From Symsagittifera roscoffensis (Eukaryota; Xenacoelomorpha; Acoela; Convolutidae), in NCBI RefSeq assembly GCF_963678635.1, contig NC_087067.1, positions 30,354,401-30,418,400 on the forward strand: DNA of 64,000 bases, written 5' to 3'. Made by a program: the position numbers and the translations under genes. Shown piece after piece: positions 12,916-22,689 of the stretch. Each line of letters opens with the position of its first letter. The stretch's first letter is position 1. Below the pieces are notes generated by a model that saw nothing but the letters and a program-made list of their open reading frames with translations, was not told where the DNA came from and did no database searches.

Positions 12916-14210
12916 GATGAGCATGATCATCAATGACACGAAGCTAAAAAAAAGTTCTCGAAGTTTTTTGTGATTTTGAGTAAATGGATGATATCCGTAC
13001 TGATTGCCTTCTGTTTGCTGCAAAAACTATTCTAAAAAGTTTTACAACGGAAGGTGGGTTTGAGTGACATGTTTTTTATGGGATATTACTAGCAAAGTTT
13101 GTTGACAAGCTATTCCGTGTCAACTGACTTTAGTAGAAGTATGCATCTTTCTGCTTTGAGATGTCTTAAAAATACATATTCGTTTTGAGCTTCCACGCTT
13201 GATACTGGTTTCTTGGTTTTATTAAGTTAGCTTACGAGGCTTACTACGAATATGAATGTCTCAAAAAAGTTTCACCAATTCGTGATAAGGATGCAAAAAT
13301 ATAGGACGCTTACAATCAAATGTGGTTTGAGCCATTCTTCAAATCCCTTCGAATCCCTTGATGAGCATGATCATCAATGACACGAAGCTTAAAAAAGTTC
13401 TCGAAGTTTTTGTGATTTTGAGTAAATGGTTGAATTCCTTACTGATCGCCTTCTGTTTGTAATCGGTTATTTGCAAGCGCGAATTCTGTTACAACGGAAG
13501 GTGGGTTTGATTGACATGTATTTTATGGGATATTACTAGCAAAGTTTGTTATATGGGATCCATCAAACTTCAGTGGTTGAGCAAACTATCGCTGAAGCTA
13601 CTCCGTGTCAACTGACTTTAGTAGAAGTATGCATCTTTCTGCTTTGAGATGTCTTAAAAATACATATTCGTTTTGAGCTTCCACGCTTGATACTGGTTTC
13701 TTGGTTTTATTAAGTTAGCTTACGAGGCTTACTACGAATATGAATGTCTCAAAAAAGTTTCACCAATTCGTGATAAGGATGCAAAAATATAGGACGCTTA
13801 CAATCAAATGTGGTTTGAGCCATTCTTCAAATCCCTTCGAATCCCTTGATGAGCATGATCATCAATGACACGAAGCTTAAAAAAGTTCTCGAAGTTTTTG
13901 TGATTTTGAGTAAATGGTTGAAATCCGTACTGATTGCCTTCTGTTTGTAATCGGTTATTTGCAAGCGCGAATTCTGTTACAACGGAAGGTGGGTTTGATT
14001 GACATGTATTTTATGGGATATTACTAGCAAAGTTTGTTATATGGGATCCATCAAACTTCAGTGGTTGAGCAAACTATCGCTGAAGCTACTCCGTGTCAAC
14101 TGACTTTAGTAGAGGTATGCATCTTTCTGCTTTGAGATGTCTTAAGAATACATATTCATTTTGAGCTTCCACGCTTGATACTGGTTTCTTGGTTTTATTA
14201 AGTTAGCTCT
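12916..14210. repeat. Three tandem units of about 0.44-0.49 kb
   Basis: Units begin with GATGAGCATGATCATCAATG at about 12,916, 13,360 and 13,848 and run through ACGAAGCT, AACGGAAGGTGGGTTTGA, TGACTTTAGTAGA(A/G)GTATGC and TTCTTGGTTTTATTAAGTTAG. Unit 1 is about 444 bp, unit 2 about 488 bp, and unit 3 stops near 14,210. Units 2 and 3 share an insertion (ATATGGGATCCATCAAACTT) that unit 1 lacks. No coding capacity recognised. Confidence 0.9.
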
Positions 14211-14329
14211 CGCTTCCTTTACTGCTACGTCGTTAACCTTAGTTGAAGAGTTTAGCCAAGCTTCAATTGTGGAATGTCGAGTTCCCGATCGGCAACTATC
14301 TCTCTTTTAAAAAAGATATCTCTCCCGAT

Positions 14330-14705
14330 ATTCCCGGTGCAATCCTTCATGCGCGAAGGACCGAATGCGCGAAAATAAAAATCAGCCAATCAGATTTCAG
14401 TAATTCAAAATTTGAAAAGAAAGTAAACATTTCCAGGGACTGGAGTATTGATATTGGCCGAATATAAAAACGGCAGAAATATGCAAAATGTTCAAATTGT
14501 CATTGACCACCGCAAAATTGGGACAAATTTTACAGTTCAAGGGTTCTTTAATGAAAGAAGCAAAACATTGCTTTATTTAATTCATTTTAACTGAATGGCA
14601 ATTGTTTCTTTTTAAAAACTGACTTTCGGCTAATTTTGTCTTCGGTCCTTGGCCTACAAGTTTTTTGGTCCTTCGCCATTCGGTCCTTCGCGCATGAGAA
14701 TAGCC
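14330..14705. mobile_element. Inverted-repeat MITE, family B, copy 1
   Basis: The left end CATGCGCGAAGGACCGAATG is the inverted counterpart of right-end CATTCGGTCCTTCGCGCATG. The core AAAATCAGCCAATCAGATTT, GGCCGAATATAAAAACGGCAG and TTTCGGCTAATT is shared with copies at 16,800 and 20,846. No open frame of note. Target-site duplication not resolved. Confidence 0.8.
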
Positions 14706-14754
14706 GTCGATATTCCCAATATGGTGGCGTGTCGCGGAGCCGAATTGTGGCGTG

Positions 14755-14898
14755 TCGCGACTACCCGGATAGCCGAAAAATCAATTCGTTTCCGGATAGC
14801 CGAAAAGTAAATTCGTTCCCGGAAAGCCAAAAAATAAATTCGTTTCCGGATAGCCGAAAAATAAATATGATCCCGGATAGCCGAAAGTTTGGATCTAC
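14755..14898. repeat. Minisatellite, 27-bp unit, five copies
   Basis: CCGGATAGCCGAAAAATCAA followed by TTCGTTT repeats with small changes. The unit is a multiple of three, so a spurious reading frame with a nine-residue repeat (PDSRKINSF) appears; nothing else supports a gene. It abuts the right end of the family B element. Confidence 0.85.
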
Positions 14899-15161
14899 TT
14901 AACAGTTACCCCCTTCTACCCCTACCCAATTGTTATTGAGGGGGAGAGATTCGTTACTAGGTACCATAGGGGGGGGGGCTAATAGTTAGAGAGCATCTAA
15001 AAAACGTACTTAGAAACATTGTTTTTTTTTTATTTGGGGTACCCCTTTTCTCTATCCCCCCCACGCACACACTTAGTCCCATCATTCTTCTTTCCCTCTC
15101 CCTTCTTCTCTCCCCAATTACCCCATCCCTCTACCGAAATTTACCCCATCATGCCCCCCAC

Positions 15162-15561
15162 CAGGGGCGCGGATTTAGGGCGGGGGGGACGCTTCCCCCT
15201 CAGGGATTCGACCCCCTGCCGACACTTTTTCAGAAATCCATTTTTGGCCGGCCGACCCTAAAATTTTTTTAGAGGCGCCTTGGGCGCCAATATATACTAA
15301 CTTTGAGGGGGAGCGCGCGCCAAAAAAAGCGATTTTTTTGTCAAAATTTTTCAAAAAGTGCCCAAAAACGGCTTTTTTGACTGTTTTTTCAAAAATTCGC
15401 CTGCGGCGCTGAAAATTTAGCCAATATAGCGGCAAAACAGTGCTTTGGTAGAGCTCGAAAAATCAATTTGGTCGACCTAAAAAAAAAGATCGTCAAAATT
15501 TTGGAAAATTTTTTGAAAATCAGCCCCCCCCCCCCTCGAGAAAATCCTAGATCCGCCCCTG
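15162..15561. mobile_element. hAT-like MITE, family C (400 bp), complete
   Basis: The termini are CAGGGGCGCGGATTTAG and CTAGATCCGCCCCTG, which are inverted repeats. A perfect 8-bp target-site duplication CCCCCCAC lies at 15,154-15,161 and 15,562-15,569. The interior contains GGGATTCGACCCCCTGCCGA and a CTCGAGAAAATCC end, shared with copies at 16,339 and 19,605. Non-coding. Confidence 0.93.
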
Positions 15562-15684
15562 CCCCCCACGGCTAAAAAAAAAACAAAGTATTAAGTTCCT
15601 CCAAACTGAGGGCCCCAATTAAGGTCACCCAACCAAAATTATAATCGATTATATGCGCTCAATCTCCGTAAATCAACAAATATG

Positions 15685-15900
15685 GGCTCTTTTCCAGTTC
15701 CCCCCTTTCAAAATACCGAGTTTTATGTTTGTTTTACGTGTTATTACGGCTAAATGCGTGATGTTACGCTCTAAAGTATGAAGAACAAATCTGTTCAGAA
15801 TTGTCGATTTGTTCACCACGCCAAATTTCATTGCATTATGACAATGTTAAATAGACTTTTCAGTATTGAATTTGAAAGGGGGGGAAACTGGAAAAGAGCC
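15685..15900. mobile_element. hAT-like MITE, family D (216 bp), complete
   Basis: The terminal inverted repeats are long: GGCTCTTTTCCAGTTCCCCC and its counterpart ending GGGGAAACTGGAAAAGAGCC. A perfect 8-bp target-site duplication CAAATATG is at 15,677-15,684 and 15,901-15,908. The outermost GGCTCTTTTCC resembles family A (GGCTCTTTTTCC) but the interior is unrelated, suggesting mobilisation by the same or a related transposase. Confidence 0.93.
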
Positions 15901-16338
15901 CAAATATGAAGGTTCAAGAAGTTTAAATTAATGAGAGCATTTATCGGCAAAAACTCATCATAATCTCTATCGAGCACAAACATCGTATAACTTCAATCAT
16001 CAGTTTGTTTCGGTACAAATCGGCGCAAGCTAGCCACAAGAACTGGTCGGTAATGTCCTTGAGACAAATTGCTCTTTTTGGCGGTCAGCCTTAATCAAGG
16101 CTGAACCGAATTAGAATCAAAAAACAGTTAAAATAGGATCTAGCCCCCTTTTTTAGTTTATTAGAACATGCGCAGTTGGGGGGCTCAAACGTACGTCAAC
16201 TGTTATGTCACACATATAATTCGCGTTACATTAGCTTAGGCCGCTCGGCCATTAAAGCTTATGGTTGTTACATTTTGGTTCAATTTTATGCATTTATGCT
16301 CTCGCACATTTGCGCTGCAACAGATTATAATATTAATG

Positions 16339-16577
16339 CAGGGGCGGATCTAGAATTTTCTCGAGGGAAGGGGGGACAAAAGTTTCGAAAGGAAGGGGGA
16401 CGCCGTTTTTGGAATTTTTGAAAAATTTTGAACAAACAATTGCGTTTTTCATTGCGTGCTCCCCTTGAAAGTTAGCATATATTGAAAAACTTTAGAACTT
16501 GTCGGCCGAAAATGGATATCATAAAACATACCACAGAGGGACCCTTTGGTTGGTGAGGGGGTTGAATCCCTGTAGTA
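16339..16577. mobile_element. Family C MITE, right end missing
   Basis: Begins with the clean terminus CAGGGGCGGATCTAGAATTT and continues with CTCGAGGGAAGGGGGG. It fades out after GGGGGTTGAATCCCTGTAGT near 16,577, without the expected CTAAATCCGCCCCTG end. Confidence 0.75.
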
Positions 16578-16799
16578 GACGGATTTTTGTTGTTGATTAA
16601 GTCAATGAGAGTAAAAAATTTAGCCAATCCAGTCTTTTAAAAATGTTCAGAATTTTGAGGCTGCAAAATTTTGAGGCATTTTTGTCCAATCAAAGTATGT
16701 CTCAGTTTAGTGAAGAGATTTCTGATTTAATTTAAAACCGGTAAAAATATAATTTTTAGTAAAAACTGGTAAAAAAAAACGAGGTATTTAGTATTTTCG

Positions 16800-17135
16800 G
16801 CTATGCGGTTATGCGCGAAAATAAAAATCAGCCAATCAGATTTCAGTAATCTAAAATTTGGAAAAAAAGTAAACATTTCCACATTTCTAGGGATTGAAAA
16901 TTGATATTGGCCGAATATAAAAACGGCAGAAATATACAAAGTTTTCAAATTGTCACTGACCGCCACCGAATTGGAACAAATTTTATATTTTTTTCGTTAT
17001 TTTTTTGTTATGAAAGAAGCAAAATTTTGCACCATTTAATTCATTTAAATTGAATGGCAACTGCTTCTTTTTAAAAATTGGTTTTCGGCTAATTGGGTTT
17101 TCGGTCTTTTTCGGTCTTTCGCGCATGAGACTAGC
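16800..17135. mobile_element. Inverted-repeat MITE, family B, copy 2
   Basis: Shares AAAATCAGCCAATCAGATTT, CGAATATAAAAACGGCAG and the TTTCGCGCATGAGACTAGCC right end with the copies at 14,330 and 20,846. The left terminus is shortened (ATGCGGTTATGCGCGAAAA). Confidence 0.75.
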
Positions 17136-17435
17136 CCCCGTCTATAATTACTATTTTACGATTGCGCTTTAGTGACATTAGTTAAGTCCGGTGGCGTCCC
17201 TCATGCTTGAGAGACCGAATGCCTTAAGATTATTTCAGCTTACTTTCAGCCAAACAGATGAGTATTCAATTCAAAATCTCAAAGTAAATCGCGAAAATCG
17301 CAAAGTAAGAAAATAAATCCAGGCCATTAGTGTTAATACTGACCGATTAGATAATAAGCAGATGAGTTTTGAAGACTAAAAAATTCTTATGAACTTGAAC
17401 TCATAAATCTTGATGTTTATCTGAATACTATTGCG

Positions 17436-18318
17436 CAGGGCTTTTTAAAAATTAATTGAGATCAAAACAATTAAATTGCAGTTAGTTGGATGTTCAGCAA
17501 TTAATTATCAAATAACTGAAAAAAAAACAAAAGTTAAACTGCAATTAATTGCAATTATCAATGAAAAGTTCAGATGTCGCTATAGAGACTGTCCACGGTT
17601 GACTCGTTCCAGAATCTGTGATTGACTTTGAGGAAAAGTTGCATTTCGAGATTTATTGGTAGTAGACTTTTGCGAAGATCGTTGTAGGCGTATCCAGCTA
17701 CGCTAAAAAACGTTCTATGAGATCTGAAACTGGAAGAAGAAATGTCGGATCCATGTATTCACTTCGCGAATTTTTCTTCTCTAACTTGCGAATTTTCAGA
17801 AGACCCGACGCAAATTCGTCTTCGTCGACATTCACCGCATGTGTCACTTCGACAACTGGCAGTTTCAGAGACTCAACAGCGGCCTTTTCTTCGATTGTTA
17901 AATCAGCTTCTTTGTGTTTCAACAATTTAATAATTGCTTTCTTCTTTAATAAATTCGTTTTCCTCCAACGCCGTGAAGTATTTATGCACAATTTGTTCGT
18001 TATTCCGTGGCATGATGCTGATGGATGATTCACAAAACAAAGTGAATTTTGCATCAACAGCGACGAAAATCCAATAATTAAATCTGAAAGCAACTCTCTA
18101 TGACGGCCAATTACATCAACCGCCAGATGTAATTCGTTGCTCAACAACCAACGCTTAACAAACGAACTTGCTTCTGTTCAACAACAATTAATTGCAATTA
18201 ATTGCAGTTAACTGGGCATGAGAAAATTTTAATTGAAATAATTGCATGCCCAACAATAAGTTAAAAATTCAATTAATTGCAATTAATTTAAAATTCAATT
18301 AATTTTTGAAAAGCCCTG
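17436..18318. mobile_element. Nested hAT element, deleted derivative (883 bp)
   Basis: The ends are CAGGGCTTTTTAAAAATTAA and, inverted, TTAATTTTTGAAAAGCCCTG. The perfect 8-bp target-site duplication CTATTGCG (17,428-17,435 and 18,319-18,326) defines the insertion exactly. Sub-terminal regions are packed with AATTAATTGCAATTA motifs on both sides. The interior retains only the C-terminal part of a transposase (minus strand), so the copy is non-autonomous. Confidence 0.95.
17570..18177 (-). pseudogene. hAT transposase C-terminal fragment (dimerisation domain), frameshifted
   Basis: The minus-strand frame up to about 17,698 encodes YMDPTFLLPVSDLIERF, which matches the hAT C-terminal dimerisation region, where a P-x-S-x-x-x-E-R-x-F signature precedes the final helices. 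The frame is lost at an A6 run (17,705-17,710 on the plus strand); in the neighbouring frame the family pattern continues through NDLRKSLLPINLEMQLFLKV to a stop at 17,570-17,572. The upstream 100 codons (LLSNELHLAVDVIGRHRELL and following) are not diagnostic by eye. The N-terminal BED finger and the catalytic core are absent. The element termini and 8-bp duplication agree with the hAT assignment. Confidence 0.85.
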
Positions 18319-18490
18319 CTATTGCGGCTGTAACCCTTAATTTGTAAATTTTTCTGATTATTTTCCACTGTTTTAAAACACTTTCTGGTAATATTGACTT
18401 CGTTTTGTGAGAAAAGCGTTTAGCCAATAGGCACGCGTAGCGATTCTGATTGGTTGAAACGTTTCAAGCATTCGGTACCTCAAACATGAG

Positions 18491-18697
18491 AACCCTCCCC
18501 GTTAAGTCCTTTAAACAATTGGAGGGAACCCAAGTTTGCCAGAACTCCAAACTAGAACTAGACTACACGACTGAGGTAAATTTTAACAGGCGAATACTTG
18601 ATAACAAATTAAAAGTCTTGCTTAAGATCTTTCCATTTGCCTCTTTTTTTTCCAATTTATTGCGGGTGATCTTAGGAGCCCCAATTAGAGCCTCAAA

Positions 18698-18739
<42 letters not shown>

Positions 18740-19439
18740 GACAACACCAGTCGCAGGCTCTTTGGTACTACTCTGGATAGAGTGGTCCCACGAAAAAGCA
18801 ACTATGATAGACAGGTCCCGCATGCATTTCTCATGTTATAATTTTGAAAAGTAATTTGGGAATAAATTATTCATTTCAAAAATCTTGCGCAAATTGCTGA
18901 GTCAGAAACTGTTCAGATTAATAATTGTAACAACTATCTTGTTTATATCAAGAAATATGCTCGCTTCAACTTATTTTACGGTTGAACAATCATAATGGGG
19001 TTGACTTATTGGTCATCAAAACTCAATGTTAGCGGTCTTTTTTAGTTTCCCACCAGATAATAGTGAAGAGGGAGGTTCTACGAAGTAACAAAAATTGGCT
19101 TGAAAACATACTGCGGCACCTTTCTGAATTGCAAAATTACAACTAAGCGATGTTAGTGCCCTAGGTGTCTTTTTCGCCAGGGACCAGGTGATTTTCAAGG
19201 GACCACTATATCATAGTAGTACCGGCTCTTCTCTCGCCTGTTTGTTGTCGTGAAGTTGCAAGCTTATCCCCTTTCTCTCTAGCAATCCCTCAGTCAGAAT
19301 TAAGCAATAATCCGATAGTAAATTGGCCAACTCTTAGTTTCCTTAATCTGAGCAAAGTGACTTTTTTATGATGTTTTGGTAGGGCTAGTAAAACCAATCT
19401 GTTAGATTCGGGCCTATAGTTTCAAAGTTTGAACAAAAT
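18491..19439. other. Non-coding, with a CT microsatellite
   Basis: A (CT)18 tract occupies 18,701-18,737. The open frames crossing it on both strands are low-complexity. Nothing else recognised. Confidence 0.6.
18701..18737. repeat. (CT)n microsatellite
   Basis: About 18 uninterrupted CT dinucleotides. Confidence 0.98.
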
Positions 19440-20110
19440 ATCATTTTGCAAAAAAACATCAACGAAAAACTAAATTTTGGCAGTGCTTCCCCTCCCAATT
19501 TCATATATATGTACAGGGCGGATTTAGGGGGGGGGGGGGGGCAGGGGGAAGAGCGGATATATACTAACTTTGAGGGGGAGTGCACGCCAAAAAAACGTAT
19601 ATATAGAGGCGGATCTAGGATTTTCTCAAGGTGGTAGGCAGATTTTCAAAAACATATATCAAAAAAATTGACGACTTTTTTTGTAGGTCGTTCAAAGTGA
19701 TTTTCCAGCTCTCCCATAGACTAAAAAGAACTTGTTTTGGCCAAAACTTCTGCGCCGCAGGTATAATTCTGAAAAAAAAATTGAAAAAAACATGCCAAAA
19801 CATGCGTTTTTAGGCACTTTTTGGAAATATTTGACCAAAGTGGCGCTTTTACGGCGCGCGCTCCACCTCAAAATTAGTATATACTGGCGCCGATGGTGCC
19901 TTTAGAAAACTTTTAGGGTCTGTCACCATAAAAGGGTTGTCTCAAAATAGTACAAAGGGGGACCCTATGGGTCAGTAGGGGGTCGAATCCCTGAGAGGGG
20001 CGTCCGCCCTTCGCTGCCCTAAATTCGCCCCGGTATATAAATACATACGCCCCTGTGCCCCACTCCCATTCCTGCATCATACAATTTCATAGATATTCAA
20101 TATAAAAAAT
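19440..20110. repeat. Segment paralogous to 12,440-12,910
   Basis: This copy retains the full family C MITE (19,605-20,032) plus an extra GGGCGGATTTAG end with a G16 run near 19,517-19,545, which suggests two family C insertions or an internal rearrangement. Confidence 0.75.
19605..20032. mobile_element. hAT-like MITE, family C (428 bp)
   Basis: Runs from AGAGGCGGATCTAGGATTTT to CTAAATTCGCCCCG, imperfect terminal inverted repeats of the family C type. The flanking 8-mers GTATATAT (19,597-19,604) and GTATATAA (20,033-20,040) match at 7 of 8 positions. Confidence 0.8.
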
Positions 20111-20845
20111 ACAGTTATCATTCATTATAAAAAATTGAATGATAACACATGATGAGCATTTTTCCATACCATGAAATTATAAAATGAGGACTTTTCCAGA
20201 CTCTTCAATCAAGTTGAAATTTTTTAATCAGTGTTGTTATCCATAAACTTGTATGAAAATAGTTTCATAAGCAATTTTCTTTGTACCGAAACTGTTTGTT
20301 CAGCAATTTTTCTATAACTATGAAATTTTAATGCAAGCCTTTTTTCCATGATACAAAATTGTATGAAAAGCAGTTTCCAAATTTTCTGAAACTGGACAGA
20401 AATTAATTTCTACCTTTTTAAAACTGTTGGGCAGGGGAGGGTCTGATAACTTGCTCTAATTTTTGGCAATCAATGTTATTTATTTTCCAAAAAAAATTTG
20501 TGTTTTCATGTTTTGGAAAGCTTTGATTCAAGTTCAAAATGTCTAAGTAGTGGAATTAATTTTTTATTATTTATTGAATATTTTAAATGTCGAAACTACA
20601 ATTTTGATATTAATTAACCTTTTTGTCAAAGTTTCATTTTGAGCAGGAAATTTTGTGAAGAAAAACCTAAAGCAATTAAAATATTTTTAAATTTATTTTT
20701 CATCAATCATTTGAAAGCTGATAAGTTTTTAGTAAAAGCTTCTTATTTGTAATCAAAACAGGTAAAGTTATATTTTAGATATTGTCATTCAAATATGAAT
20801 TTCAAAATTGTTTTTACAGTTACGCTAGATGGTGGAATACCTCAT
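20111..20845. other. AT-rich non-coding stretch
   Basis: Very AT-rich with poly-A and poly-T runs. Nothing recognised. Confidence 0.5.
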
Positions 20846-21172
20846 ACCTGAAGGACCAAATGCGCAAAAATAAAAATCAGCCAATCAGATTTCAGTAATC
20901 TAAAATTTGAAAAGAAAGTAAACATTTCCAGGGACTGAATATTGATATTGGTTGAATATAAAAACGGCAGAAATATGCAAAAAAAATATTAATTTGTTAC
21001 TGACCGCCGCCGAATTGGAAATTTTTTTTTTTATATCAAAGGTTTTGTGAAAGATTTTAATTGAATGACAATCTCTTCTTTTAAAAAACTGGCTCTCGGC
21101 TAATTTTGTTTTTGGTCTTTCGCTCACGAGTTTTTTCGCGCATTCGGTCCTTCGCGCATGAGAACAGCCTCC
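20846..21172. mobile_element. Inverted-repeat MITE, family B, copy 3
   Basis: The left end CTCATACCTGAAGGACCAAA and right end CGCATTCGGTCCTTCGCGCA belong to the same inverted repeat as the copy at 14,330. Shared interior: ATCAGCCAATCAGATTTCAG and GAATATAAAAACGGCAG. It ends directly against the candidate exon at 21,173. Confidence 0.8.
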
Positions 21173-21394
21173 CAGCAAGATGCCTACTGCAAGGCTGTTA
21201 GCGAAAAATATGACAATGGAAGGATAGAGTGTGTCAACTGTTGCTTAACTTGGATTGATAAAGCCAATGATGATGCCTGCATTGTACTGACAGGACCCAA
21301 TTTGGGAATTCTAGCTAATGATAAATGCCAATACTATATTGACAAGTTAGAAATTTTAATGTATACAGCGCTTCCAGAGCTGGAATTGCTTTGA
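21173..21394 (+). CDS. Unidentified cysteine-containing open segment (possible host exon)
   Basis: I do not recognise this protein. The frame closes with TGA at 21,392-21,394. Unlike the surrounding junk it has balanced codon use and a believable residue mix, with five cysteines in CKAVSEKYDNGRIECVNCC and nearby DDAC, and a later DKCQYYIDKLE. The only in-frame ATG upstream lies in the right terminus of the family B MITE (21,158), so a real start is more likely in an upstream exon; CCTCCCAG just before CAAGATGCC could be a splice acceptor, and GTATAC near 21,361 could be a donor. The alternative is a chance frame. Confidence 0.3.
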   Translation, partial: QQDAYCKAVSEKYDNGRIECVNCCLTWIDKANDDACIVLTGPNLGILANDKCQYYIDKLEILMYTALPELELL

Positions 21395-21780
21395 AGTAGA
21401 GTTGTGCAGTTACTGGTAAGAAAAATTCGTTTACTAGCAAGTTAATAGTAAGTTACCACTTTTTTTTACTATTAAAATACTTTTACTTACTAGTAAGTTT
21501 CAGAAAATCAGGGTCTGCCAAGTTTGAAGACTATTCATTTTACACAAACTCGAAATCCGCGAAATAATCATTATGATCAGTGTTATCAAAGTAAAGCAGC
21601 GTTGCAGTGTATGAAAACAAGTTTATCTGCTCTTTCGACTGATAATTGAGCCTCATTTCTTCAAAAAATTCATTTTGGTTCAACTTACTAGTAATAAGCC
21701 TTATTTTAGTTACTAGTAAGTTACTAGTACATTTACTAGTAACTTACGTACGAGTAAGTAAATCTGCACAACCCTACTTC
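21393..21780. mobile_element. Inverted-repeat element rich in TTACTAGTAA palindromes
   Basis: The left end GAAGTAGAGTTGTGCAG (21,393-21,409) and right end CTGCACAACCCTACTTC (21,764-21,780) are inverted repeats with one mismatch. Just inside each end are clusters of ACTAGTAAG/CTTACTAGT motifs, several of them palindromic (TTACTAGTAA). The core is non-coding. A target-site duplication is not resolvable because the flank continues the inverted repeat. Confidence 0.8.
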
Positions 21781-22689
21781 GGAGTCACCTTTTGAAATGG
21801 GACCAATAATGGGCTAGATTGAAAACCGATTGACCGATGTAATATTTTCAGATAGAGCAGACCGTCTATTTGCCACGATATCTATTTTTAGCCGGATAGT
21901 TTCGTAGAACAACTTAGTCCAGCACTGATTATATCTCATTCTTATTTCTCAGCCTCAATAGATATTGAAGAAATAATGGAAACCAATGAGGCTAGGATAT
22001 AACATTTTCTGAATATTCTCAAACTGGTCTGACTGAAAATCAATCAGGATTTTAAAAAATATGGTATAGGTTAGTTATAAGATGGTTAGCAACAAAAATT
22101 TACAAAAATTTTAAATAGTATACAAAATCAACTCTCAGTGGGTCACAAGAATCCGTATGAGTTTTGCGAAGTTAATTTCTTTATAAGAGAAAATTATTTC
22201 ACTTTGATCACTGTTGGAGTGGGTGATACAAATTGTTGCTTCTGTATGGGTGAAATATCTTGTGCTTTTGGGTTGTATCCGATCAAAGTTTTGAAGAAAA
22301 ATGAATGAGTCCATAAAATTAGGTGTAGTAAGAACCCAAATAGAATGTTAGACATCAAAGGAGTTCACAAGTTAATTTTTATTGGGCTCAAAAATGGCGG
22401 GAGTAATTTTATTTGTCTCAGGTAAGTCGTTACACACTGCAAACTAAGCAGCATTGATAATTTTTTAGGTCTAATCTTGCTTTTTTCACCAGTACCTTGC
22501 TGAACTGGGGTTCCATGAATGAAATTGATAATAATTGAATTTCATTGTCAGTGTTCACAAAACTTAAAAGAATCTATTATAATCAACTGAAAATGGATTT
22601 AAATAATACGATTTTTCGAGGCAAGAAAATCCACTTTTAATCCATTATCGTTTTCTTTTGTGGACGCTTGCAACGAAATCTAAATCATA
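21781..22689. other. AT-rich non-coding stretch
   Basis: No gene or repeat boundary recognised. Positions 22,590-22,650 contain ATGGATTT/AATCCATT motifs that recur around the duplicated unit to the right. Confidence 0.5.

Larger units (their letters stand above)
17201..18490. mobile_element. 1.3-kb inverted-repeat element related to family B, carrying a nested hAT element
   Basis: The left end TCATGCTTGAGAGACCGAAT and the right end ATTCGGTACCTCAAACATGA pair as imperfect terminal inverted repeats and resemble the family B ends (CATGCGCGAAGGACCGAATG). Removing the nested insertion at 17,436-18,318 leaves roughly 400 bp, close to the size of the family B MITEs, so this is best read as a diverged family B copy interrupted by a hAT insertion. 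Confidence 0.65.

Noticed and set aside
12916-14210. Possible CRISPR-like or regularly spaced repeat array.
   Set aside because: Units are 440-490 bp, directly tandem and without short unique spacers, in eukaryotic-type DNA.
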